Below are positions 35,425-46,884 of a stretch of DNA of 64,000 nucleotides, piece by piece. Numbering within the stretch: the stretch's first letter is position 1; the number at the start of each line of letters is the position of its first letter. A model generated the notes under the pieces. It did no database searches. It saw only the letters and a program-made list of their open reading frames with translations, and was not told the origin of the DNA. Source of the DNA: Macrolepiota albuminosa (taxonomy: Eukaryota; Basidiomycota; Agaricomycetes; Agaricales; Agaricaceae); contig JAMWFC010000058.1 in assembly GCA_027475525.1 (NCBI GenBank), forward strand, positions 1,201,270-1,265,269. The letters are read 5' to 3'. A program made the position numbers and the translations under genes.

Positions 35425-36594
35425 ATGGCAGACACCATTGCGAAACCTACAACTCCCCCTCTTCGTGGACTCACCGAGACGACTTCTCAACTGACCCCTG
35501 ATCAAGTCAAGCAATTCGAAATAAACCGTCTTAGAGGTGGACATAAGCCTGACCATCGGATTCATTTCCACTGATATTGAACGAAATAGCAAAGGCACGT
35601 CAGAGAGAGAAAGAGCAAGAAACGGTTACATTAAGTGCGACTCTCAATGCTAATAACAAGCGACCTCTCGGAGTCACACCAGCTAGCTCGAATTCTCCTA
35701 CTGCTCCAGGCGGGTCAAAACCATTGAAACGAGATTCACGGTTGGGAACCTACTTTGAATATGATCTATCAAAGATGGTCAACTCCAAAGGCGGGTTTCT
35801 CGTAGAGGACGGGAATGAAATCGACGAGGAGGTGCGGCGAAAGGAGAAAGAGAGAGAAAGACAACGTGCTCAACAGAACTCGTACCCTCGTACGTCCTCC
35901 ATAAAAATTGTTGACAGACCGTTGTGTAATTTTGCTATCGTGAAGCTATGCATCTTGATCGAGCATTGAATCCCAAGTGTGGTGAATGTCAGTCTCTGGA
36001 CATCGACTACACTTTGAAAAAGGTGTTTGGTTGCCTGGTGTGCAAAAATTGCCAGAATGAAAAACCGGAAAAGTATAGTCTCCTCACGAAGACGGAATGT
36101 AAAGAGGTACGTCTTCATGTGCACTGGGTATACAAACATAACAGTTCAATTTGTCGTAGGATTACCTGTTGACAGATCGTACGTCTCAGACCCCTATTAA
36201 GCATATTCAGTTTGTCGATACCTCATCAGCCGAATTGCGTGACGAAGAATTACTTCCTCATCTGTTGAAAGCTAATCCACATGCTTCAACCTACGCAAAC
36301 ATGATGTTGTATCTACGATATCAGGTCGAAGATTTTGCTTGGAAAAAATGGGGCTCGGCGCAGGCTTTGGACGCAGAGTACGAACGTCGAGCAGCCGAAA
36401 AGAAAAAGAGAAAGAACAAGAAATTCGAGGAAGGCTTAAAGGAGCTCCGAAGACGGACAAAAGAAGGTATCTGGCAGCGGAGAAGAGACGAAGAGCATAA
36501 GCATGTATTTGGTGATTTGGAGAAAAATCCAGATGGTAAATGCCAACAAGTCTGTCATGTCTGTGGTTTCACAATAGATGTTGAGGTCATTTGA
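35425..36594 (+). CDS. RAD14: DNA repair protein XPA/Rad14
   Basis: Damage-recognition factor of nucleotide excision repair. Exons 35425-35536, 35590-35889, 35946-36106, 36160-36178 (19 bp) and 36230-36594 keep phase and give 318 residues. The XPA zinc finger is CGEC...CLVCKNC (exon 3), preceded by [21 protein letters not shown] and followed by [30 protein letters not shown], where DYLLTDP is built by the 19-bp exon and its joins. [17 protein letters not shown] and a long basic helix follow, with [13 protein letters not shown] at the end. The start gives the family N-terminus ([15 protein letters not shown]). All features fit a functional gene. Confidence 0.95.
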
Positions 36595-36811
36595 TTGACT
36601 AAGTTTCAATGTATGTATGTAAGGATATGTCAGGACATATGTCTTGACGGGTTAAAAATAAGTCTTTTTTCCATGTCGGGGTATCCGGTCAAGTGTGATA
36701 CCGGATCAATAAATCCTATATATATATTCGCGCTCGTACAAGTTATCACAAGCAACCGTGATTCCTTATTTAAAGCTCACAGCGGCCACCAGTGACTTTA
36801 AGACCGCCACC

Positions 36812-38302
36812 ATGGGTGATTCGAATCAAGTAGAACATGAGCAGATTTCAGCTTCACTCGAAGTTGAACAATTGGACAGCAATCTTTTCCGATCCAAGTC
36901 CCTCTGGGTACCAAGTAATTCTCGTGGTGTATTCGGAGGGTGAGTCTCATATATATATGCAAATATATCTCGTACGTTCTTGACGGTCTACAGGCAAGTC
37001 ATCAGTCAGGCATTAGTTTCGGCAACGAATTGTGTCGATTCTGCTTTCGGATTACATGTGAGTCTTGACTGCAGCAGCGGTCAGATGCTTGTCATTCATT
37101 TACTGGAATATATTCACATGCATGATTCGCAGTCATTACATGTACGTCTCAGAAGATTACCAATCGGGACACAGTGATTGAATACCTTCAGTGCTATTTC
37201 CTTTTGAGTGCCTCTCCTTCGACGGCGATCATCTACCACGTTGACCGTGTACGTCAAGGGCGAACTTATGCGACTATATCCGTCCGTGCTAATCAGAATG
37301 GACGCATCGTATTCGTACTAATGTGCTCTTTTCAAAAACCTGAGCCATGGCAACCTTTTCATCAGTGGCCGATGCCAAATGTCTCTGGACCCGAAGATTG
37401 CGAAGATGAAGAAGTATATCTTGCCAGAATGGTGAAATCGGCACAAGACACATCTCGGGAAAAGAGGCTTTATGAAAACGCATTAAAAGTTTAGCCACTC
37501 TCTCTTTCTCAACGTCTCTTGCTCATCGCGAAAGCAAGGAACGCATGAAAAGCCCGATAGCCATAAAGCGTGCAAAAGGACACCACGTCGCTTCTGACGG
37601 TACTCTTGTTTATATGTATTGGATGCAAGCCCGTAATATACCCAAATATGAAGCTCCATTTCAAAAGGTGAGTGAGGTTGTCGAGGCACATGAAATAGAA
37701 TTCATTAACGATTGTCTAGTGCATACTCAGTTACATGTCAGACCTGAATTTGTGTGTTCCATTTCCCCTACACCTGCAAATGTCTTGACTAGATATCAGT
37801 ATTTCAAACGTACCAAAGGTCTTGGGTCTAAAAAGATATGGGAAAGGACCGAACTCGGTAAGCATGACTGTACGTACGCTCATTGAATCATCAGGTTACT
37901 TTTTGAACGAAAGTTTTACAGTCGACGATTGATCATTCGATTTATTTCTACCAGTAAAGGAATTTATAATCGTCCTTAATATCCCGAGACTAAAATGACG
38001 TGCATTAGCGATAACTTTGATTGTGGTGATTGGGTGCTCCATGTCGTACGGCTTGACCTAAATTAATACTTCATCTTATTGATATGTATTTCTTCAGGTT
38101 TCCTCCCCGCGGTCAGGATCTGGGCGAGGGGTGGTACATGGAAGGGTATGATCTTCCAGTTTCTGAAGGCATATTTTCCTTTGACGTCGACGACCAGATG
38201 TATTCACGGGATGGAAGTCTCGTAGCGGTCACGTCACAAGAAGGGGTTGTCCGGGCCAATATACGAGGACCGGCAGATTCGAACGCGGACGCGAAGCTTT
38301 AA
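36812..38302 (+). CDS. Acyl-CoA thioesterase, TesB/ACOT8 family
   Basis: Hydrolyses acyl-CoA to free fatty acid and CoA, usually in peroxisomes. The start at 36812 has a strong context (CCACCATGG). The protein begins QISASLEVEQLDSNLFRSKS and GGQVISQALVSATN, then YFLLSASPSTAIIYHVDRVRQGRTYATISV (first hotdog domain), FVLMCSFQKPEP, and in the second half CILSYMSDLNL, STIDHSIYFYHDNFDCGDW, SPRSGSGRGVVHGR and SRDGSLVAVTSQEGVVRA. There are about ten introns; one at ~37740 needs a GTGTTC donor. The C-terminus DAKL could act as a weak peroxisomal signal, but it is not a clear SKL. Confidence 0.88.
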
Positions 38303-38755
38303 CGAACAGACATGAAGAGCACTGCCATGGATAATCATTCTAATCTTTTTATAATCTCAATAATGTAGAGGACTTTGAATAGAATATCCACTGTACATCG
38401 GAATAACGTTTCAACCAACAGTGAAACGATCGAATTCTGACGAGTTGTTAATGAAAGCAGTCTGAACGGTACACCTCCAAGGTGACATGAGTCACAATCT
38501 AATTTTGTTCAGGAGGAGAATTGACCACGGAAAAAGTATCGATTACTCGGTACCGATGGTATCCAGAACCAAGTCATCGAAAACATATCACAAAATCAAA
38601 GCCGAAACTACTTTTGTAGCACAAAAAAGTGGATAGAAGTAGACCCGCCGATGATGATTCGGACTGAAAAGAATGCAGACTGAAGAAAACTCGATGAGAT
38701 GTCAAGTGCATGTAGTCATGAGATGTGTACAGGTGGACGTAACAAGGAAGGTAGC
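38303..38755. other. Spacer between convergent thioesterase and RPS27 genes
   Basis: About 450 bp, no gene seen. Confidence 0.5.
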
Positions 38756-39175
38756 CTAATTCTTTCTACGGAAAGAGGAACCTGGGTTACGATTAGTCAA
38801 ACATGATGGCCAGAACCATAGGGCGCATACCTTCAGTCAACCTCGCCTTTCCGCCCGTGGGCTGGCACAGAACACTGGAGCAAGAACCGCAAATGACAAC
38901 GGTTTGAGCATGTGAAAACACTGTTGAGATGGCAAAGCATCCTGCATATCTAAGTATCAGCAGGCAGGCAAAAAATCCGAGCGCAAGATGCGACGCACCA
39001 GAGCACTTGACGTCCATGAAATAAGAATTGGGCGACTGCACAAGGCGCTTCAGCTTATGCTGGTTCTTCTCGTACTCGGGAGAAGGGTTCAGGAGATCGA
39101 CGGCGAGAGTCTATTCAGCAGAGGAAACAAGTGAGCGATCAGTTATGAGGACAGGCATGTAGCAAAACTCGCCAT
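38756..39175 (-). CDS. RPS27: 40S ribosomal protein S27 (eS27)
   Basis: Small-subunit ribosomal protein with a Cys4 zinc finger. Exons are 39175-39173 (only the ATG), 39110-38999, 38941-38831 and 38781-38756, giving 83 residues. The sequence runs [68 protein letters not shown] and ends SSFRRKN, in line with the family. The first intron starts GCGAGT, a GC-AG intron directly after the start codon. Placing the first intron straight after ATG is known for this gene family. Confidence 0.95.
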
Positions 39176-40105
39176 GGTGGGTTTTAGTAGCTAGAAATGG
39201 TACGAGAACGATGACCTGTTTTTTTTTTGCGGAGCGGCGAGCGCGACCTGTGTGGATGGAGTGAAAACAAGGTTCAAGGTGCGAAAGTCGGGGCTTAAAT
39301 TTCAGGTTCCGATTCCGGCACCGCTGTCCGCTTAACACTCTGACTGATTCTCCAGACAAAGAATCAATTGATCATGAATCATGGCTTGGCTTTTGAGTGC
39401 CTATTGTCGTAAAGCGCAATCAAACAGTCTCGGACGTGCATTTCAGACTCTGATTGCCCGACGATGAACGATGAACGATGAACGATGAACGAGGCATGTT
39501 CAAAGAAGTACGGTGGTCTATTTCATTTGGTATCAAGGTGTCGGGCCTTGTGGGTCATACCGGACAAGGTATAGTCTATCGTCCCGGCGAACGCACAATG
39601 AAAATACAAAGTTGAGCTCTTAACATGAGGCACTTGCGACAGATGTGGGAATGCGTAGATCAGTTTGGAAATAGCGTGTCCCTGGCACGTCAAAGACTAT
39701 TGTTTAGGATGGAGAAATACAAAGACGCTTGAACGAGAGAAGAAGCGAAGATGAGCATTCTAATTGTCCATTGTTCCTCGACAACGATTTCTATTGTCTA
39801 CCTCGAGACAAATGGTGTGACGAAGGAAAATGCCTTCGTAAACGCGCCGCAGGCATTGTTGCCGGCTGCCATATAAGTATCATTCCCTGCATGCCCATTT
39901 CTCAGAGGTCTGCCACTCCATTTCCGCTTCTTCTGCCTGCTAGGTCAGTCTGTGCAAATGTCTTCCTTTTACAAGACTTATCTTGCCTATTACCTAGGTC
40001 CTTCGTACCTTTCAGGAACTTTTCTTACGTCTTGTCTTTCCTTGTCCCGTTTCGCAGGTCGATTCACCAATACCGCGTCATATCATTCAACTATCATTCC
40101 TTATA
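39176..40105. other. Intergenic region with divergent promoters
   Basis: This lies between RPS27 (minus) and the next plus-strand gene. It contains a short tandem run of the 7-mer GATGAAC at ~39464-39492 and pyrimidine-rich stretches toward 40100. No gene is supported. Confidence 0.5.
39464..39492 (+). repeat. Short tandem repeat (GATGAAC)n
   Basis: Four consecutive units of GATGAAC, an ordinary microsatellite-like tract. Confidence 0.8.
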
Positions 40106-41053
40106 ATGGCTGCTCCCGCTTGCACCTCCGCAAATCTTTCTCTCACCGTCTCAAAAGTTATTGCATTCCTCACTTTGTCCCTCGACGGCCGTGACAGGCT
40201 TAACATTGGCGAGTTCGTTCTTCGTAAGCTCAAGCTTAGCCTCCAGGGAGGCTTGACGGCCCTTTATAAACCCACCTGGAGAGTTGACAACCCTCTCCAC
40301 GAATCTGGCAACCGCTGTCTCAGTCTATCCCCCGCGAGCCTGCCACCACAACCCATATATGACGCGTGTATATCCGCTGGCCTGCAGTGGTACGAGTGGA
40401 TGGCTGCACTTGGAAACGTGGGGTTCGATCTATACGCCGATCCCGGATGTGTTTCTGTTTGCTATCATAATGACAGCGCGGAGCGAGGCATCATTGGGGG
40501 TAAGTATACCACCATATGGGTTGATAATTCTCCGCCAACCTTTGAGCTCCCTGAGCCTACCCCAAGGATCCAGTCGAAGACTTTTGCGCAGAAGATCCTT
40601 GAAAACGACCACGAGGATGCCGATCATCTATTCCGTATGATAGCTCACGAGACCTGCATTCAGCCTACTCCAATCCACGTGCACTTCGCGACCTCCACTC
40701 GCTCGCTCTCCCCTCAGTCTGCGATATCTGAACCTTCACGTTCAAGTTCTCGCTCGTCTAACTCGAGCTCGACCTTTTCGTCTGATGGATATTCCACGAC
40801 GTCGCTTTCGACTGCTGATTCTTCCGCTATATTGGGACCAGAGCTACAGAAGCCCAAGCAGTCTCGTCGGGAGAGGGCGAGACAAGGCCGTGTCTTTGTT
40901 GACAGGAGCAAAAATGTTGTGACACCTTATGATGGTGGAAAGACTACTGTCCTCACCGGGGGTGTCATGCTTGGTGGCGCGCGTTATGCTGCCCCCAGAC
41001 ATCCCAATGCGAAGTTTACAAGCGCGACTGCTGCTTCCTGGCGTTCCGTTTAG
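40106..41053 (+). CDS. Conserved-looking protein of unknown function
   Basis: An intronless frame of 315 codons, the only long intronless host gene here. I do not recognise the family. It has no evident signal peptide or membrane helix. The N-terminal ~150 residues look folded (SKVIAFLTLSLDGRDRLN, LQWYEWMAALGNVGFDLYAD), the middle is Ser-rich, and the C-terminus has KNVVTPYDGGKTTVLTGGVM, which reads like a conserved block. It may be a basidiomycete-specific protein. Confidence 0.75.
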   Translation: MAAPACTSANLSLTVSKVIAFLTLSLDGRDRLNIGEFVLRKLKLSLQGGLTALYKPTWRVDNPLHESGNRCLSLSPASLPPQPIYDACISAGLQWYEWMAALGNVGFDLYADPGCVSVCYHNDSAERGIIGGKYTTIWVDNSPPTFELPEPTPRIQSKTFAQKILENDHEDADHLFRMIAHETCIQPTPIHVHFATSTRSLSPQSAISEPSRSSSRSSNSSSTFSSDGYSTTSLSTADSSAILGPELQKPKQSRRERARQGRVFVDRSKNVVTPYDGGKTTVLTGGVMLGGARYAAPRHPNAKFTSATAASWRSV

Positions 41054-42353
41054 ACCAAGGCTAACAAGATACTGGTTATCAAGTAGCCTTAACGCTTTCG
41101 ATACGAGGACGGTTAAATGTGCCATTCATTTTTTTTATTATTTTCGTCGCTTTTCACGAAACTCAACACGGCATCCTGGACTGCATTATCATCAATCACG
41201 TTTTACATGGCTCATACTTCAGCTCACAACTGCTCTTATCATTCTATACCTTATTCTAACATTCTTTCAATTAACTTCGTATCCTTGTGCTGCTTTGATG
41301 CACGGACCCTCTGGATATTATAGGACTTAATTAATCCTCGTTATGAATAATACCAGCTTTCATGTCTTGCCTTCGTTGCTTTTGTATATCCTTATCTTAC
41401 GCTGAGTGGACGTCGGAATGGTAGCTTCTCATTTTACCCCTACTATCAAAAATACAGTGGATCTTGGATAAGGGACAAAGTATTTTGATCTTTCAAATCG
41501 CATTTTGATGCGCTAATGATTTACCTCATTGCCTTTCGGGTTGTCATCGAATCCTTTAACTCGTTTTTCACCCAATGTTTCAAAGTCACTATCTGTTTCT
41601 TATGCCCACAGAGAATAGTGATGCAAGTTTGTGTGTGATATGCATTACTCTGCCTCCATCTGGTGCACCGTCAAATGTACCAATAATTTGCTGGTGATGG
41701 AGAAATAGATATACGATGGAGACGAAAGATACGCACCACGATTAAGGACGGATGTACTTGAAAGCAAAAGACAACATTCATGGCAGGTAATCTACGAAAG
41801 AATAAGTCATCCTGACGTCGGGCGGGATGAAAGGAGGGCACATTGGTGAATATGGAGTCTGGACTTTTATATGTAATCTTTTATCTTTTACGTAGTTTTC
41901 AGTCTAATCGTCCTGTACACACCCTTCCCACACTCGATACCGCTCAGCGTGGAGTCGGAAGCTGGTTAGATATGACATTTTCAATTGTGTTGTCTAGAGT
42001 ATCAATATCCCAATCAAATGGCGAGCGTCTACTCTATATCTGTTCGCCGTTCTTCGGAAGGGTATGGACGGATAAGCTTTCGGTGAGTGATGCGAAGTGA
42101 AACGCGATGTAAAAAATAACGGTTGCGATGCTCAGTTCCTTTTGCAGCGAAGCATTGTAAGGCCGCAGAGCGCTGAGGGTGGATGACGGCGGCGCCGGTG
42201 TTCCAGTCCGAAATTTCGCGGAGAAGGAATCACGGGTCGGCTCGAATCTCAAATCAGGACCGACCGGGATTAAGTCCCCAAGGAAAGATTTCGCTCTTCG
42301 CCATCCTCAGTCCCCGGTTCCTCAAGAGCGCGCCATTCGTTCTCCAAGCCTAT
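41054..42353. other. Intergenic region before biotin synthase
   Basis: A 1.3 kb stretch with only short open frames (for example 41843-42100) that show no family resemblance. It holds the biotin synthase promoter. I see no RNA gene. Confidence 0.5.
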
Positions 42354-43847
42354 ATGCTCTTCAGACATTCTTTCCGAAGCGTACCACGCCTCTCCAGAGC
42401 CCTCGCCACTCACACCGGCACTCACGCTCGTGCCCCTGTCCATAAATGGCGAAGGGAAGAGATTCAAGCTATCTACGACAGTCCCTTGCTCGACCTTGTT
42501 TTCCGTGCGGCATCTGTCCACCGTCAGAATCATGATCCCAGCAAGATTCAACTCTGCACACTTATGAATATCAAGAGTTTGTTTTTCTTTTGTGTTATCT
42601 CCCTTCAGGTTCTCGCTAATCTGCGAATACCACAGCCGGCGGGTGTACAGAGGATTGTGAATGTCTTGTACAAGCGTGAAAGGCCCTCGCTGATGATTCC
42701 CTAGGCTCATATTGTTCTCAATCATCACGTTATAAAACAGCAACTAAAGCGTCTCGTCTGGTAGATATTGAACCTGTCCTAGAGGCCGCACGGAAGGCAA
42801 AGGAAAATGGAAGCACCCGTTTCTGTATGGGTGCTGCTTGGAGGGACCTCGCAGGCCGTAAGAGCGGTTTTGAGCGCATCCTGGAGATGGTTCGTCAAGT
42901 CCGCGGGATGGGAATGGAAGTCTGCACCACTCTTGGCATGCTCTCACCGGATCAAGCTCGACAATTGAAGGAAGCGTAGGAAGACTCCGCCTTTCTCATT
43001 TGTATCGTGTTGATCAATTTATGCTAGTGGTCTCACTGCGTATAATCATAATCTCGATACATCTCGAGAATTTTACCCCTCAGTACGTTTCTTTGTACTG
43101 GAGGATCGTTATTCAAATAACTTTTAACGCATAGGTTATCACTACGCGATCGTACGACGATAGGCTGGACACCATTAACGCTGTGCGCGATGCTGGAATA
43201 AGTGTATGCTCTGGGGGAATTCTAGGGTTGGGAGAAAGTGACAAAGATCGGGTTGGCTTGATTTGGGAAGTTTCTAAGTACGTCGATTCTTCCTTGCGAG
43301 ATGTTGGGGTTCGGAATTCGACTTTCTTTAGCATGCCAGAGCACCCCGAGTCTTTCCCTGTCAACGCCCTTGTCCCTATCCCAGGCACACCTTTGGAGAA
43401 TAATGATGTCAGATTTATAGTATCCGAATCCTGCATTGGCTGATATATCATACAGCGTGTTCCATACCATACTCTCATCCGCACTATCGCTACGGCTCGG
43501 ATTGTCCTGCCACAGACGATTATCCGCCTTGCAGCAGGACGAAACACGCTTGCGGAATCAGAACAAGCGATGTGTTTCATGGCTGGCGCGAATGCCGTGT
43601 TTACAGGAGAACAAATGCTGACAACACCTTGTAAGATCTCATCATTTGTACATCTCTATCATGATCCTGATTTTACGTTTTCTTCAATAGGCTCACCTTG
43701 GGATGAGGTCGGTCATCCGTGCATTATATAACACAGCGGCTGACTTTTTCAAAGGACAAATCGATGATGGAGCGCTGGGGTCTAGAGGGTATGCAAAGTT
43801 TCAAACAACCGTATGTCGCCCAGAAAGAGGGTGCTAGATTAGATTAG
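42354..43847 (+). CDS. BIO2: Biotin synthase
   Basis: Mitochondrial radical-SAM enzyme inserting sulfur into dethiobiotin. Exons 42354-42576, 42636-42656 (21 bp), 42705-42975, 43028-43082, 43135-43277, 43332-43407, 43456-43630, 43691-43707 (17 bp) and 43755-43847 keep phase and give 357 residues. The start [20 protein letters not shown] is a good presequence. The radical-SAM cluster motif is C-T-E-D-C-S-Y-C; its second Cys codon is split by an intron. Further landmarks: [66 protein letters not shown] and [15 protein letters not shown]. Confidence 0.95.
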
Positions 43848-44554
43848 ATGCGTCCAGGCAGACACTCGAAGATGCTGTGTCTTGAGCATTTGGATGTCCT
43901 TTCTCAATGGTTTGTGCTCGGTACCGTCAACAAGCTTTGAAGTTGAGACGGCTTCGATCAGTCAGGTACAAAAAAAGATGCCATGGTTTGCCTGGGTTTA
44001 CATGACATTGGTGCCTGGGATTCCAGACTACCGAGCATGTGCATGCCCAGCTTGAAGCTGGTTTGCCTTTTGTAAAAGACCTGCTGTAGGAGGCTGTAAA
44101 TTGCCGGATTTAAGTTTCAGAATTCGTTTTTTCGATCAAACTGTATATGCACTATGATTCTTTCCAATATTGTGCCCATTCGGCCCATTTCTTTGCGTTT
44201 CGTTCTTATTGTCTGTCACTAACACCTGGGAATTCAGTATATCATTGTCTGGTTTTTTGAGATCTGAGACCGGATGGGATTTATTTAATGAGTGGACCAA
44301 CAGTACTTACCACCTAGTATTCCCAACTGTCCTTGCATGGTAATGCTTCGAGCGAATCATTTGCCTGTGCCCCTGAATAATTCCTCTGGGGGATGTCGCA
44401 ACTTTTTTTACTTAAGTACGTCGCCTTCACGGCGTCACGTCAACGCGTCAAATATCCCCAACAGAAGTACATCTTCTTCTCCAACGTGAGACCTTCTCGT
44501 ATATTGACATAAAAGTCGACCTCCATGTAGATTTTGTTGACCTCTCGTCAATGA
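43848..44554. other. Spacer after biotin synthase
   Basis: No convincing gene. Short frames around 44292-44489 could belong to the 5' part of the following exonuclease-like locus. Confidence 0.4.
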
Positions 44555-45624
44555 ATGTATCCATCTCCTTCCTCATCCTCTGGGCTCCTGGAGCCCCATG
44601 AACGTTACATCGCCTCACAAAATTCTGGAGCTCAACATTATCTGCCTTACCAAAACCGTAGTTTTCAACAATTCACACTCAATCCCAGTCTTCCAAAGCT
44701 TTATTCGTCACAGGAGTACACACCCGCCTCCTCTCATCATGTTGATTATTATAATTAAATCATTGACACATACCATAGACATTATCTTGGAGTCTCGGTT
44801 ATCGTGGTGTATATTGGAACGATTGAGATCAACCAGCAGACCCAAAGGATACCAATGGTAGCGTGCGTGGTCCGCGATTTTTCAAGGATTGTCGTTTGAT
44901 TTTTTGCTTGAAGGCGCGTGTCTATCGTCGATTACCGAGGACAGGTTGTTTTGGACACATATGTCCAGCCCACGTCAGCATTTATCTCTTGTTAGTTACC
45001 TCAATGTACGATGACTAGGTTTCAATACAGGCATAAGATAGAAGATTTCAGGTCGAGAGAAACCGGTATACATTACCACGATCTTATCAACGGTCAGCAG
45101 GATGCTCGATCGCTCAAATTCTGGCTCATTCTTTCGAACATTAGCTCCTGCATTTCAAGAGGTTCAGTTACGCGTTTCTAGCATTGTGAAGAACAAAATC
45201 CTCGTGGGACATTGTCTGTGGACATTCCTATCGGTGCGCCACAGCATTCAATATGCGACTGGAAGTTTATTGGTAAACCGGGTCATCGCAGGTTCTAGGA
45301 CTTTCACATCCTGCCCTATATACACGAGACCTGGCTTTGTTTCGTCCTATGAGGAGGAAACTCAAGAGTCGTGTGATTATCAGTTTGCCAACGCTGGTTC
45401 ATAAGTACATGGGACGATCCGTTGGGACAGATTGCGAGGATTCAGTTAGTAACCCACTTTAATTTCTGACTTTTTGGATGCTGATACGGGTCTGAAGCTG
45501 GAATTGGCTCGTGCTGCAATGGATTTGTTTCGATGTTGTGAGAGAGACTTCGAACGAATTATTGAAGAAGGCGTCTGGCCCTGTAACCTCCCGCCTTCGC
45601 GGTTCGCGGAGTATTTCAGTTAGC
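44555..45624 (+). pseudogene. Degenerate DEDD-type (REX/ISG20-like) 3'-5' exonuclease
   Basis: The parts of the domain can be followed across short introns: ARVSIVDYRGQVVLDTYVQPT (44905-44973), ETGIHYHDLINA, FQEVQLRVSSIVKNKILVGH, LGLSHPALYTRDLALFRP, RAAMDLFRCCERDFE, and the end WPCNLPPSRFAEYFS, all typical of a basidiomycete exonuclease group. Two problems suggest loss of function. An in-frame TAA (44757-44759) follows HHVDYYN. The segment that should carry the first catalytic motif (L-x-V-D-V-E-M-V) reads LGVSVIVV, with D and E replaced, and in the second motif VGHCLWTFLSVLG has F where D is expected. The start and intron structure are uncertain. Confidence 0.6.
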
Positions 45625-45704
45625 ATGAGAATAATGACTTATTTATTATTTATTAACTAATTCATAATCAATGATCCACAAGCCATAATGCATAAGCCTC
45701 AACA

Positions 45705-46782
45705 ATGAACGCGTCTATGGACAACCATATCCCCGTCCCACACCCACCATCTTTATCCATATTCGATGGACAGCCTTACTACTACCAAGATTACCGGATG
45801 CAAGTTCCTTTTATCTCAGTGCAGAATTGTTTTGTGACGTTCCCTAAAGAGATGATACCCCACACTTGCCGTTGAGCGACTCAATTAAGTGGTACTATCC
45901 CTCCCAAGGTTACGAAACCGACGAGGAACTATTAGAACCTGGTTCAAGAGGTGGAAACTGGGGAAGTAAGACTATTAGAGGTGCACGATGGGTTCGAAAA
46001 GGCAAAATAACAACATGGGGTCCGTCAATGGACGACTGGGAGGTGATTATTGTGCATATTTTCTTCATTTTCTCAATTGACTGTCTATATAGTCCGAGGA
46101 ACGTGCAAGAAAGCGCATGAAACTATTACTACCCCAGGAACGACGTTCCCCATCACCACCCAGTCTCCCACACTTGGAACGGTCACCTTCACCTCCTCTC
46201 GTCTCGCCATACCCTTCTCCAAATGTTCAACACCTCAGTTATGCATCTTTCGTAATGGACAAAGCTGTGACTCATTCTTTCCGTTCAAACCTGTTAGACG
46301 AGTTAGAACACGCTACCAACACTCTTATTGAAGGAGAGGCAGTCATGAACAGGGCTATGGGAAGACTTTGGCAAGTTCTAAACGAGAATTCAGACACGGT
46401 ATCAGAAAATGCATCGCTCGTTCCGAAGCAGGAAGACGGTGATGGTGATGCAAACGAGGACGACGTTGCCCAGAGAATGGCTCGTGCCCCCGACTTGACA
46501 CCGCCAATGCATAAAATCTTCCTTATGACTTATCCCTTGGATAATCCGCCTGACTTCGAGCCATCCCACTTTTCTTCGCCAGACAGGCAGCTGGACACGC
46601 TCGAAAAATCGCTGACAACTTTACGAGAGTTACAGGATGATGGGCGGGAGTATTGCGAGCGGCTGCAAGAGATTCGGGATGGTCTTGGGGATATCAGGGT
46701 ACAACGGGATGGAATCTGGGATTTGGTGCGGGAGAGAGCGGTGAAGGAGCTGCATGAGGTAGCGTATAATGCAACAGGCTGA
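45705..46782 (+). CDS. Rxt2-like subunit of the Rpd3 histone deacetylase complex
   Basis: Rxt2 is a subunit of the large Rpd3-Sin3 co-repressor complex in yeast. Exons 45705-45799, 45850-46042 and 46093-46782 keep phase and give 325 residues. The conserved N-terminal block is here: GYETDEELLE, RGARWVRKGKITTWGPSMDDWE, then EERARKRMKLLL after an intron. The C-terminal part has paired helices (LLDELEHATNTLIEGEAVMN; LEKSLTTLRELQDDGREYC). The first intron begins GCAAGT (GC-AG), the only way I found to join the frames. The catalytic partner Rpd3 lies at 32.7-35.0 kb. Confidence 0.75.
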
Positions 46783-46884
46783 CTCGGACACGGTTACGCG
46801 TCGTTCTAGTTCGGAAGTCTCACGCTATATCGATATAGTACCAGGTCTTAGAAATTCTTGACTCACACTACCATCTCTGCAAAC

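Noticed and set aside
41843..42100. An 85-codon frame upstream of biotin synthase
   Set aside because: No recognisable motif or splice structure; probably chance in intergenic DNA.
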